A program made the translations under genes and the position numbers. Of a DNA stretch of 64,000 nucleotides, positions 9,579 to 17,665 are shown piece after piece. The notes under the pieces were generated by a model that did not search any database, was not told the DNA's origin, and saw only the letters and a list, made by a program, of their open reading frames with translations. Numbering within the stretch: the stretch's first letter is position 1; every line of letters starts with the position of its first letter. Origin of the DNA: Bacteroides sp. 519 (GTDB lineage: Bacteria; Bacteroidota; Bacteroidia; Bacteroidales; Bacteroidaceae); assembly GCF_010500955.1 (NCBI RefSeq), contig NZ_QVMJ01000024.1, forward strand, positions 85,926 to 149,925. Direction: 5' to 3'.

Positions 9579-10481
9579 TTAGAACAATTTCTCTGGATAC
9601 TCACCAGCATCAACCAGCGCCTGAATCTTATCAACTACACCTTGACGGTCGGCAGCGTAAGTTACGCCAAACCATTTAGAAGTAGTATCCAACACTTTTA
9701 CGCGGGCAGTGCCATTGTTTACAAGTTTGTTTACCATCAATGGAATGAAGTATTCGCTTTTCAGGTTGTCTTTGTTTTCTTTCAGGAATTCGATGAAATC
9801 TTTTTCCGAATATTCGAAATAGTCGGGAGTGAAGCCCCACATATTCATAGATACCGGAGTGTTATCGTCGATAGTAATCAGGGTACCATTTTCGTCGGTG
9901 AACGATACTTTACCGTCGATGCGCTCAATGGCAGTACGTTCAACAACACCGGTTAAGTAACCATCGGCATCGGTTTCGCATACACCACGGGCAACAGATC
10001 CGCTTTCGCTTAAGGTGTTACCTACACGGTAGCCAATCATGCAATAATCGTTTTGCTTACCAGTCATTTCGGCAAGAGCTTTGCCTAATACAGCGAAGCT
10101 ATCACGACCATAAAAATCGTCGGCATTGATTACAGCAAACGGTTCTTTAATAACATCTTTTCCCATAAGTACGGCATGGTTAGTACCCCATGGTTTTACA
10201 CGGCCTTCGGGTACAGTAAAACCTGCCGGAAGAGTATCTAATGCTTGGAATACAACTTCTACAGGAATATGGTTTTCATATTTACTTATGATTTTTTCGC
10301 GGAAATCCTGTTCAAAGTCCTTACGGATAACAAAAACTACTTTACCAAATCCTCCACGGATAGCATCGAATATAGAGTAGTCCATTATTGTTTCGCCATT
10401 AGGGCCAAGTCCATCTAATTGTTTAAGACCTCCATAACGGCTGCCCATTCCGGCAGCAAGTACAAATAAAGTTGGCTTCAT
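9579..10481 (-). CDS. Sugar-phosphate-type nucleotidyltransferase
   Basis: A 300-residue cytoplasmic protein. The N-terminus has the NTP-transferase signature LAAGMGSRYGGLKQ (residues 8-21), with the uridylyl/thymidylyl transferase-like fold implied by VVFVIRKDF and the metal-binding motif INADDFYG (about residue 118-125). The family transfers a nucleotide onto a sugar phosphate or a related phosphate. The exact substrate cannot be read from the sequence. It is a monocistronic gene with its own upstream TACTTTTG box and a strong terminator. Confidence 0.85.
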   Translation of the reverse strand: MKPTLFVLAAGMGSRYGGLKQLDGLGPNGETIMDYSIFDAIRGGFGKVVFVIRKDFEQDFREKIISKYENHIPVEVVFQALDTLPAGFTVPEGRVKPWGTNHAVLMGKDVIKEPFAVINADDFYGRDSFAVLGKALAEMTGKQNDYCMIGYRVGNTLSESGSVARGVCETDADGYLTGVVERTAIERIDGKVSFTDENGTLITIDDNTPVSMNMWGFTPDYFEYSEKDFIEFLKENKDNLKSEYFIPLMVNKLVNNGTARVKVLDTTSKWFGVTYAADRQGVVDKIQALVDAGEYPEKLF

Positions 10482-10530
10482 AATCAGGTAATTAAAGATT
10501 AGTGTTTATGATAAGGTTTGTTTACGGGGG

Positions 10531-10538
10531 CAAAAGTA
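10531..10538 (-). promoter_or_regulatory. Candidate -7 box TACTTTTG
   Basis: On the minus strand this reads TACTTTTG, a match to TAnnTTTG, 50 bases before the nucleotidyltransferase start at 10481. Confidence 0.5.
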
Positions 10539-10576
10539 CAAAATAATAGATAAACCAGACACCTCCTGGCAACAAA

Positions 10577-11356
10577 TTATTCTTCGGGTGCTGTCTCTGT
10601 TGTTTCGCGCGTGCTTACATATTCGCTCTCATTGAGCTCGCGTTCTTTGATAGCACGGCTTTCGCAACGGTTACACAAACTGGTAATGTTTTTATGCTCG
10701 TGTGCACCAGCAACAGTACCTTCAAATATCTCGTCGGTACGCGAGGTGTTAATATACGAACAGTCGTTATACAGGTGATATACTTTTCCCGATTTGGTCC
10801 AGTACACATTGTCTACACCTCCGTTTAGCCATTCTACACGGTTGGCTTCTTCGGTATATTGTTCTACCGAGGGCGGATTGAAATCTGTTCCTACCACTCC
10901 GGCAATAAGTAGTGCTACACCGGCAATTGCACCCAGAATACCTTTTTGTTTACCATCCAGATTTTTGCTGGTTAATATCACAACCACTAGTGGTAAAAAC
11001 GCAATTACTGCTATTACCATTCCTAACTGGCTTTGCATAAAGAACTTAAATTTATTCTTCTCCAAAGCCGGATCTAGTCGGTTTGATTTTTTCCATAGGA
11101 TACCACCGGTTATTGCCAGAATTAAATCAATAACAATCAGTACAATAACCCACAACATTACAACAGGTGGTCTTAACACCATAATAATAGCACCTACTTG
11201 TGCTGCTATTGCTAAAAACCATAAAACACCTGCTATTACACGCAAATTAGTAGCTTTACTTTTTGCTTCGGCCGTTGGCACAAATGTTTTTGTGGATTTA
11301 GGAAAATCTTCACTACCCTCTATACGGGTTACTTTCTTTTTTGTTGTCATAGTCAC
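10577..11356 (-). CDS. Unknown four-helix membrane protein with Cys/His C-terminal domain
   Basis: A 259-residue protein I cannot name. After a charged N-terminus, four hydrophobic segments follow at about residues 40-62, 65-88, 110-128 and 140-157. The soluble C-terminal part contains YHLYNDCSYI and, about 30 residues later, SLCNRCESRA with a nearby HEH. This spacing of Cys and His suggests a small metal-binding domain. The tail is Glu/Thr-rich. It has its own TATATTTG box upstream. Function unknown; whether the Cys/His part is inside or outside is not clear. Confidence 0.75.
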   Translation of the reverse strand: MTMTTKKKVTRIEGSEDFPKSTKTFVPTAEAKSKATNLRVIAGVLWFLAIAAQVGAIIMVLRPPVVMLWVIVLIVIDLILAITGGILWKKSNRLDPALEKNKFKFFMQSQLGMVIAVIAFLPLVVVILTSKNLDGKQKGILGAIAGVALLIAGVVGTDFNPPSVEQYTEEANRVEWLNGGVDNVYWTKSGKVYHLYNDCSYINTSRTDEIFEGTVAGAHEHKNITSLCNRCESRAIKERELNESEYVSTRETTETAPEE

Positions 11357-11390
11357 TCTTTCTCTCTATTAAATGAAACTTAATTTAATA

Positions 11391-11398
11391 CAAATATA
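11391..11398 (-). promoter_or_regulatory. Candidate -7 box TATATTTG
   Basis: On the minus strand this reads TATATTTG, 35 bases before the start of the four-helix membrane protein gene. Confidence 0.5.
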
Positions 11399-11483
11399 GT
11401 GTTTCATTTCTAAAAAAACATAGAACCTGTTTAAAAGCATATTGGAGAGGGGTATATGTTCCGATTACTCTGGAAACTCATCA

Positions 11484-12398
11484 TCACCTATAATTCAACA
11501 AAACCTTTACCGGGTAATGATCCGATGGCATTCGAACATCAGCTTCCATAGAGAATACCTCTTTTGGAAAATCACCCACCTGTAATTGCACCGAACTATC
11601 TTTAGGTGTGCGATAGCTATCGGTAAGTATACCATAGCGGTCAACAACAAACTTATCCGAAACAAAAATATGATCAATCCGGCTGTTTGTCATCTGGTTT
11701 GCTTTAAAGGCATTGAATGTGCCATTTAATTCGTAGCGTATACGAGCTTTGACATAAGAGTCGGATAGGATATCCGAGTTTGCAAGCAATTCATAGCTTT
11801 TGTGGGTTTGATCTACATTAAAATCGCCAGTTAATATTACAGCATCTTTGCCACACATCTCTTTAATTTTCTGTAATACAAGTTTGGCACTCTGTCTGCG
11901 AGCCTCTACTCCTACATGATCCATGTGTAGATTGAAGAACCATATCTTTTTCTTCTTTTTCTTATCCCGGAACTGTGCCCAGGTACATATACGAGGCAGG
12001 GCAGCATCCCATCCTTTATTGGGATGATCGGTTTGTTCGGCCAGCCAGAAATGGCCCGAGCTTAACAGTTTAAAACGATCTTTTTTATAAAATATCGGTG
12101 CATACTCTCCTTCTGTTTTTCCATCGTCGCGGCCTACTCCAACATGCATGTATTCGGGCAATCCGTTTAATAAATCTCCCAGCTGATTGTGTAGAACCTC
12201 TTGTGCACCAACAATATCAAAGTCGTTAAATTGTATGAGGTTTACTATTACTGGGCATCGCTTGTTCCAACCGTTGCCTTTCTGGGCATCATCCTGGTTG
12301 TTGTAGCGTACATTATAACTCCCTACAGTAAGATCTTGCGCATTGATTGCACCAACACATAGCATTATACATGCTACAAGTAACATTGCTTTTTTCAT
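11484..12398 (-). CDS. Endonuclease/exonuclease/phosphatase family protein, exported
   Basis: A 304-residue protein with a signal peptide ending GAINAQ. It carries the DNase I-like fold motifs SYNVRYNN, the metal-binding Glu of GAQEVLHNQ, NLHMDHVG, TGDFNVDQ, RIDHIFVS and the terminal SDHYPV. Exported members in Bacteroidota are usually annotated as phosphodiesterases or nucleases of unknown substrate. A lysine run (KKKKKK, about residue 152-157) lies between two catalytic motifs. It is divergent from rex across 186 bases. Confidence 0.85.
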   Translation of the reverse strand: MKKAMLLVACIMLCVGAINAQDLTVGSYNVRYNNQDDAQKGNGWNKRCPVIVNLIQFNDFDIVGAQEVLHNQLGDLLNGLPEYMHVGVGRDDGKTEGEYAPIFYKKDRFKLLSSGHFWLAEQTDHPNKGWDAALPRICTWAQFRDKKKKKKIWFFNLHMDHVGVEARRQSAKLVLQKIKEMCGKDAVILTGDFNVDQTHKSYELLANSDILSDSYVKARIRYELNGTFNAFKANQMTNSRIDHIFVSDKFVVDRYGILTDSYRTPKDSSVQLQVGDFPKEVFSMEADVRMPSDHYPVKVLLNYR

Positions 12399-12423
12399 TT
12401 CAAAAATCTGTTTTTGTATTTGT

Positions 12424-12435
12424 TTGTGAAATAAT
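12424..12435. promoter_or_regulatory. Possible Rex half-operator TTGTGAAATAAT
   Basis: The twelve bases match the left half plus centre of the Rex operator consensus TTGTGAA...TTCACAA, but the right half (GGTGGA) does not match. It lies between the exported phosphatase gene (start 12398) and rex (start 12585). Confidence 0.3.
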
Positions 12436-12538
12436 GGTGGAAAGTTAATATAAAAGTTTTATGCAAACAAAAAAAAGGGTAGACGTTTTCAGGTACAGAA
12501 AATCAAATTATAAAACTGCATTTCCAAAAAAAAAGATG

Positions 12539-12546
12539 TACATTTG
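12539..12546 (+). promoter_or_regulatory. Candidate -7 box TACATTTG for rex
   Basis: TACATTTG matches TAnnTTTG exactly, 39 bases before the rex start codon. No convincing -33 TTG is visible. Confidence 0.55.
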
Positions 12547-12584
12547 TCAGCAATTAAAATCACTAATCCAACCATCAGGCTGCC

Positions 12585-13244
12585 ATGAGTAATGAGATAC
12601 GACATAAAGCCGACACGAAAGTACCGGAACCTACTTTACGCAGGCTCCCCTGGTATTTATCGAATGTAAAGCTGCTAAAGAAAAGGGGCGAGAAGTTCGT
12701 ATCTTCCACACAAATTTCTAAAGAAATCAATATCGATGCTTCGCAAATAGCTAAAGACTTATCGTACGTAAATGTATCCGGACGCACACGCGTGGGCTAC
12801 GAAGTGGATTCGTTGATTCGGGTTCTGGAAGATTTTCTAGGCTTTACCAACATTCATAAAGCCTTTCTTTTTGGTGTGGGTAGTTTGGGAGGCGCTTTAC
12901 TGGGCGACTCTGGTTTGGCGCATTTTGGTTTGGAAATAGTAGCAGCATTCGATGTTAATCCATCAAAAGTAGGAACCAGTATAAATGGTATCCCTATTTT
13001 TCATTCGGATGAGTTTGCCGAGAAAATGAAAGAATACAATGTAAACATCGGAGTGCTGACTGTGCCTATTGAGATTGCCCAACAGATAACAGATACAATG
13101 ATTGCAGGTGGCGTTAAGGCGGTTTGGAATTTTACTCCTTTCCGTATTCGTGTACCCGAGAATATTGTAGTGCAAAACACTTCTCTATATGCGCATCTGG
13201 CTGTGATGTTTAACCGTTTAAATTTTAATCAGGACGATAAATGA
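12585..13244 (+). CDS. rex: Redox-sensing transcriptional repressor Rex
   Basis: A 219-residue protein. The N-terminal winged helix (about residues 1-80, RRLPWYLSNVKLL to SGRTRVGYEV) binds DNA. The Rossmann domain follows with GVGSLGGALLG (about 97-107) for NAD(H). Rex senses the NADH/NAD+ ratio and represses fermentation and respiration genes when NADH is low. Its stop overlaps the start of the FAH-family gene by four bases (ATGA), which indicates translational coupling. Confidence 0.95.
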   Translation: MSNEIRHKADTKVPEPTLRRLPWYLSNVKLLKKRGEKFVSSTQISKEINIDASQIAKDLSYVNVSGRTRVGYEVDSLIRVLEDFLGFTNIHKAFLFGVGSLGGALLGDSGLAHFGLEIVAAFDVNPSKVGTSINGIPIFHSDEFAEKMKEYNVNIGVLTVPIEIAQQITDTMIAGGVKAVWNFTPFRIRVPENIVVQNTSLYAHLAVMFNRLNFNQDDK

Positions 13245-13882
13245 AAATTATTGCCGTTGGAATGAATTATGACCTTCACAACAAAGAACTGGGTCATACA
13301 TTAGTTAACGAAGAACCTGTTATTTTCATGAAACCCGATTCGGCCATCCTGAAAGATGGAAAGCCGTTTTATATTCCGGATTTCTCCCAAATAGGCGCTT
13401 ATGTGGGTAAAGACGAAGTTATTCACTACGAAACAGAACTGGTAGTACGCATAAACCGTTTAGGAAAAAACATTGCCGAACGTTATGCCAGTCGCTACTA
13501 TGATGCTGTTACTGTGGGCATTGACTTTACAGCCCGCGAACGACAAACAGAGTTGCGCAGTCAGGGCAAACCTTGGGAACTGTCTAAAGCGTTCGATAAT
13601 TCGGCTGTACTGGGTAAATTTGTATCAGTTAGTAATTATCCGGATCTTCAGCAATTAAACTTCAGTTTAACAATTGATGAAAAAGAAGTACAACGCGGCT
13701 ATACAGGCGATATGCTTTTTAAGATTGATTACATTATTCACTACGTAAGCCGGTTTGTTACACTGAAAATAGGTGATTTAATTTTTACCGGTACACCTGC
13801 CGGAGTTGGTCCGGTTTCGAAAGGACAACATTTGAAGGGATATCTGGAAGAACAAAAACTTCTTGATTTTTATATTAGGTAA
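13241..13882 (+). CDS. Fumarylacetoacetate hydrolase (FAH) family protein
   Basis: A 213-residue protein with the FAH-family fold motifs: the metal-binding region VIHYETELVVRI, the motif VGIDFTARERQ, and FTGTPAGVGPV near the C-terminus. Members act as hydrolases, decarboxylases or oxaloacetate tautomerases on small keto acids. The substrate is not known here. It overlaps rex by four bases and is followed closely by ispF. Its TAA stop (13880-13882) is part of an AGGTAAAGG word. Confidence 0.88.
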   Translation: MKIIAVGMNYDLHNKELGHTLVNEEPVIFMKPDSAILKDGKPFYIPDFSQIGAYVGKDEVIHYETELVVRINRLGKNIAERYASRYYDAVTVGIDFTARERQTELRSQGKPWELSKAFDNSAVLGKFVSVSNYPDLQQLNFSLTIDEKEVQRGYTGDMLFKIDYIIHYVSRFVTLKIGDLIFTGTPAGVGPVSKGQHLKGYLEEQKLLDFYIR

Positions 13883-13903
13883 AGGAGGTAGAGTGAGGTA
13901 AAG
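13878..13903. repeat. AGGTAAA/AGGTAGA single-arm word array
   Basis: Words AGGTAAAGG, AGGTAGAGTG and AGGTAAAG follow one another. The FAH gene stop codon lies in the first word. This is the same word family as the full hairpin at 53463-53569. Confidence 0.75.
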
Positions 13904-13919
13904 TTAAAAAGTAAATGTT

Positions 13920-14399
13920 ATGAATATACGTGTAGGATTTGGGTTTGATGTGCACAAGTTTGCTGAAGAACGCGATTTGTGGCTGGGTGGCATAAAGATA
14001 GACTATGAAAAGGGCTTACTGGGGCACTCGGATGCCGATGTACTGATACATGCCATTTGTGATGCTTTGCTTGGAGCTGCCAACATGCGCGATATTGGTT
14101 ATCATTTCCCCGATACAGCTGGCGCTTTTAAAAACATCGACAGTAAAATACTGCTTAAAGATGTTGTTAAATTACTCACAGAAAAAGGCTATGGTATTGG
14201 TAACATTGACTCGACCATCTGTGCCGAACAACCCAAATTAAACCCACACATCCCTGCAATGCAATCTGCTTTAGCCGAGGTTATGGGTATCGATACCGAA
14301 GATATTTCCATAAAAGCAACTACAACCGAGAAACTTGGATTTACCGGCCGGCAAGAAGGTATAGCTGCTTACGCAACTGTATTAATTGAAAAAAGATAA
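13920..14399 (+). CDS. ispF: 2-C-methyl-D-erythritol 2,4-cyclodiphosphate synthase
   Basis: A 159-residue protein, the usual length. It contains the zinc ligands in FDVH (about 9-12) and the later LGHSDADVLIHAICDALLG region (about 37-55), followed by DIGYHFPD. It makes the cyclic diphosphate intermediate of the MEP isoprenoid pathway in the cytoplasm. It lies 37 bases after the FAH gene and is probably cotranscribed with rex. Confidence 0.96.
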   Translation: MNIRVGFGFDVHKFAEERDLWLGGIKIDYEKGLLGHSDADVLIHAICDALLGAANMRDIGYHFPDTAGAFKNIDSKILLKDVVKLLTEKGYGIGNIDSTICAEQPKLNPHIPAMQSALAEVMGIDTEDISIKATTTEKLGFTGRQEGIAAYATVLIEKR

Positions 14400-14424
14400 G
14401 ATATAACCCTTAAACAAATCTCTT

Positions 14425-15426
14425 ATGAACAGATCATTAAAAGCTGCATGGATCGCATTTTCCATGCTTTTTGTTGTTGCATTCAATGCATCAGCACAAA
14501 CACCCAAAACATTGAAGTTTACTAAAGAGGGTAAATTCAAAATTGTACAATTTACCGATGTACATTTTAAATACAAAAATCCGGCTTCGGATATTGCTTT
14601 AGAACGCATTAACGAAGTGCTGGAAGCAGAGAAACCCAATCTGGTTATCTTTACCGGAGATGTAATTTATGCTCCACCTGCCGATACAGCCATGCGTGTT
14701 GTGCTGCAACAAGTGGCCAACCACAAAATACCTTATGTGGTTACTTTTGGAAACCACGATGACGAACACAATATGAGCCGTCGGCAGCTATACGATGTGA
14801 TAAGAACTGTACCGTATAACCTGATGCCCGAATACATTGATACCTTCGATTTTGTATTGCCTCTTCAGGCATCCGATAGTAAACAGGATGCGGCTTTACT
14901 TTATTGCCTCGATTCAAACTCGTATGCTCAACCCAAAGAGATAGGTGGCTATGGCTGGTTTTCGTTCAATCAGGTAAACTGGTATTTAAACCAAAGTAAA
15001 CAATATACCGAAAAAAACAACAATACTCCATTGCCGGCACTGGCATTTTTCCATATTCCTGTACCCGAATACAACGAGGCCATGACCCAAGACAATGTTA
15101 TTATGGTTGGTAAAAAAATGGAGAGAGAATGTTCTCCTAAAATAAATACCGGCATATTTGCAGCCATGAGGCTATCGGGTGATGTTATGGGTATTTTTGT
15201 TGGACACGATCACGACAACGATTATGCAGTAATGTGGAAAGACGTCTTGCTTGCCTACGGCAGATACTCGGGTGGCAATACGGTTTACAATAATATTCCG
15301 AATGGTGCGCGAGTAATCGAAATGTACGAGGGAACCCGGACTTTTAAATCATGGATACGGCAGGCAAATAACGAAATTGTTTATCCAGTTACTTACCCGG
15401 ATAGTTTCAGAAAGAAGAAAGACTGA
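14425..15426 (+). CDS. Exported calcineurin-like metallophosphoesterase
   Basis: A 333-residue protein with a signal peptide ending NASAQ. The metal motifs are complete: DVHFKY, GDVIYAP, GNHDDEH and GHDHDND. It resembles the Icc/purple-acid-like phosphatases exported by Bacteroidota. The substrate is unknown. It starts 25 bases after ispF on the same strand. It is followed by a 303-base gene-free region that holds a palindromic array. Confidence 0.88.
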   Translation: MNRSLKAAWIAFSMLFVVAFNASAQTPKTLKFTKEGKFKIVQFTDVHFKYKNPASDIALERINEVLEAEKPNLVIFTGDVIYAPPADTAMRVVLQQVANHKIPYVVTFGNHDDEHNMSRRQLYDVIRTVPYNLMPEYIDTFDFVLPLQASDSKQDAALLYCLDSNSYAQPKEIGGYGWFSFNQVNWYLNQSKQYTEKNNNTPLPALAFFHIPVPEYNEAMTQDNVIMVGKKMERECSPKINTGIFAAMRLSGDVMGIFVGHDHDNDYAVMWKDVLLAYGRYSGGNTVYNNIPNGARVIEMYEGTRTFKSWIRQANNEIVYPVTYPDSFRKKKD

Positions 15427-15471
15427 TGAATATGTAAATTTTCATCCATTCATAAATCACTACTGTTTTTT

Positions 15472-15580
15472 ATGCTGCATTTCGTGATTTCAAAATGCTG
15501 CATTTCACTCTTTCGAAATGCAGCATTTTGATTAAACGAAATGCAGCATTTCGCAAATGTAAAATGCAGCATTTTGAAAA
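15472..15580. repeat. 23 bp-period palindromic array (core ATGCWGCATTT)
   Basis: Five units start at 15472, 15495, 15518, 15541 and 15564, exactly 23 bp apart. Each has the palindromic core ATGCTGCAT or ATGCAGCAT plus TTT, followed by a variable stretch of about ten bases. The array occupies the middle of the gene-free stretch 15427-15729 between the metallophosphatase and the convergent TOPRIM gene. I see nothing else in that stretch except AT-rich sequence. Confidence 0.9.
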
Positions 15581-15729
15581 TTGCCTATAAAATAGGCTCC
15601 ACAGCGCGTATAACGAGGGGTAGCTGAGTTGTTTTTCTTTTTTTGATACATTTGACGGTCGTGAAATAAGTATACAGAAAGGATGCTGATGGAAAGTTTT
15701 TTTATTTTCGTGTGGTGAAGGCTATGACA

Positions 15730-16389
15730 CTACGATTTACATTCGATAATTAACTTATCAACCCAAGCACTAAATCTTGTGCATTTATTCATAATATTCT
15801 GAATCCCTATTTCCAAAGCTATTAAATTTCCTTCAATAACCTTATTGTAGTTGTTATTTATTGCCAGAAGCCGCTTTGATGGTGCACCTTCTGGTGTAGT
15901 ATTTATTTCTTCCGGATTACAAAAACTATTTACTATTTTTTCAGTCTCAATCCACACTATTTCATTATAATAATATTCAAATCCTTTGTTATGCGAAAAA
16001 AGTAACGCCTCAAATTCATGGAGCTGTATATAGGGAATGAATCTTCTGTCGTTTATTTTTGCTGCCATACAATGTTCCAAAGCAGCAATTTGCTCTTCTC
16101 TTGTTTTCTTTGACATACACAACTCATAATCAGGCATATTATTAGGGATACGGAAGAAATCAACAAAAGTTGTTACTAAGAAATCATTCTTCTCAGATGG
16201 TTTTAATAAACCATTTATTGTTTTCTCCAGATGCAGAAAGTTTACAAATCCCCCTTTACCAGTTTTACTTGTATTAATAAGAATAGGAATAACACTGTAT
16301 ATATTATGAGTCTGTAAGTACGGTGCCAAAGTTTCATTTATAAATTCCTGCTCGGTTTGTCCTTCAACAACAATATATAATCTTCTCAT
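15730..16389 (-). CDS. DUF4276 TOPRIM-like protein, partner of the AAA ATPase
   Basis: A 219-residue protein that fits DUF4276, a TOPRIM-like family: the first acidic motif VVEGQTEQEF (residues 6-15), the second TFVDFFRIP (about 74-82), and IQLHEFEALLFS (about 121-132). TOPRIM domains cut or nick nucleic acid with metal ions. It overlaps the ATPase gene by four bases, so the two are translated together. The arrangement matches split OLD-type modules such as AbiL and PARIS, in which an ATPase controls a TOPRIM effector. A defence role is inferred. Confidence 0.75.
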   Translation of the reverse strand: MRRLYIVVEGQTEQEFINETLAPYLQTHNIYSVIPILINTSKTGKGGFVNFLHLEKTINGLLKPSEKNDFLVTTFVDFFRIPNNMPDYELCMSKKTREEQIAALEHCMAAKINDRRFIPYIQLHEFEALLFSHNKGFEYYYNEIVWIETEKIVNSFCNPEEINTTPEGAPSKRLLAINNNYNKVIEGNLIALEIGIQNIMNKCTRFSAWVDKLIIECKS

Positions 16390-17480
16390 AATTGCCCTCC
16401 TATAAGGTTCTTCTCCCAGATTTCGCCAAGTGAGTATTCATAATCATTTATCCAAACAGACAAATCTTCAATAGAAAGGTGTTTAAATACAGATTGATTA
16501 TTTTCTCTGTTTACAACAATTACATCATTTGCCTCAAAACAGTTAACAAGATTGGTTGATTGAGTTGAAATTATAACCTGACTGGTTTGAGATGCCTTTT
16601 TTACTAAAGCTGAAAATTTGTTGATCGCAACTGGATGAAGTCCTAATTCGGGCTCATCAATAATTATAATTTCGGGTAAATTGGGTTGCAACAACAATGT
16701 AGCCAGAGCTATAAAGCGTATGGTACCATCAGAAAAGCTATAACCATTAAGATACATATCAGAATCGACTTCTTCCCACTCAAGATTTATTTTATTGGGA
16801 GTTATTGGGTCTGGCTTCAAATTAAATTTTTTGAAATAAGGAGCAATAGAACGAGTTACCCCTTCAATTAATCTAAATGCTTTTTCATCTGTTTTCTCTA
16901 ATTTATAAAGATATGCGGCTAAATTTGATCCATTGCTCCTTAAATACTCATTATCGTCTATTTCACTGCTTCCTCTCATCGGAGATGAAAAACTGGTGTC
17001 ATGAAAATGATATACAGTAAAACTACTCAAATATTTCTTCAAGTAGGATGCCCGCCATTTGGAACTATTAATCAGATTGGATTCCTCGACAGCGTTATCC
17101 CATTGAGTTCGATCCCAAGAAGAATAATCTTTCTCTTTATTATGATCATAGTTAAAAAAGTCTCCGGTTTCTTCTATATAACCCTTATTTGATTGCGTAG
17201 GCTTCAATTGAAAAAAGAACGCATTGTTATTATCGAAATCAATTAATCCCTGAATGTTTTCAGATATTTTACGCCCATGATACAACAAACTGTCAATACC
17301 ACCTTTTGTTAATGTGTAACTGCCAAAACGTTGTTCGTATATTGCTTTTGTTAACTCAAAGAATGAAATGAAATTACTTTTACCTACCCCATTAGCACCA
17401 ATCAAAACATTTAATTTATTGAGAGGAAGCCTCAGTTCTCGTATGGATTTATAGTTTCGTATAATAACTTGTTCTATCAT
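16386..17480 (-). CDS. AAA (SMC/OLD-like) ATPase, COG4637-type
   Basis: A 364-residue ATPase: Walker A GANGVGKS (residues 28-35), an insertion of about 150 residues, the ABC-type signature SDGTIRF, Walker B IIIIDEPELGLHP, and the H-loop-like IISTQSTNLV. This is the AAA_21/OLD-like class. The coding sequence is visibly more AT-rich than metF and holB next door, which suggests transfer. It has its own TAAGTTTG box and forms a two-gene operon with the DUF4276 gene. It points away from metF. It is not associated with a transposase. Confidence 0.85.
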   Translation of the reverse strand: MIEQVIIRNYKSIRELRLPLNKLNVLIGANGVGKSNFISFFELTKAIYEQRFGSYTLTKGGIDSLLYHGRKISENIQGLIDFDNNNAFFFQLKPTQSNKGYIEETGDFFNYDHNKEKDYSSWDRTQWDNAVEESNLINSSKWRASYLKKYLSSFTVYHFHDTSFSSPMRGSSEIDDNEYLRSNGSNLAAYLYKLEKTDEKAFRLIEGVTRSIAPYFKKFNLKPDPITPNKINLEWEEVDSDMYLNGYSFSDGTIRFIALATLLLQPNLPEIIIIDEPELGLHPVAINKFSALVKKASQTSQVIISTQSTNLVNCFEANDVIVVNRENNQSVFKHLSIEDLSVWINDYEYSLGEIWEKNLIGGQL

Positions 17481-17507
17481 ATTGAATTATTTATAAAACA
17501 CCTGTTA

Positions 17508-17515
17508 CAAACTTA
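17508..17515 (-). promoter_or_regulatory. Candidate -7 box TAAGTTTG for the ATPase-TOPRIM pair
   Basis: On the minus strand this reads TAAGTTTG, 28 bases before the ATPase start. Confidence 0.5.
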
Positions 17516-17609
17516 GATAAAAATATTCGATTATGTGTCTAACAAAAATAATAATTATAAAAAGCAATAGTAACCACCAACTTTAAACGGAAATTAAAAG
17601 CTTTTTTTG

Positions 17610-17617
17610 TACTTTTG
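17610..17617 (+). promoter_or_regulatory. Candidate -7 box TACTTTTG for metF
   Basis: TACTTTTG matches TAnnTTTG, 49 bases before the metF start. No riboswitch-like fold is apparent in the short leader. Confidence 0.5.
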
Positions 17618-17665
17618 TTGCATTATGCCCGTAGTTTACAACAAAAGTGGGCAACATAAAGCAAT

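Noticed and set aside
17481..17665. A riboswitch before metF
   Set aside because: The leader is too short after the candidate promoter and shows no SAM or cobalamin riboswitch motifs.
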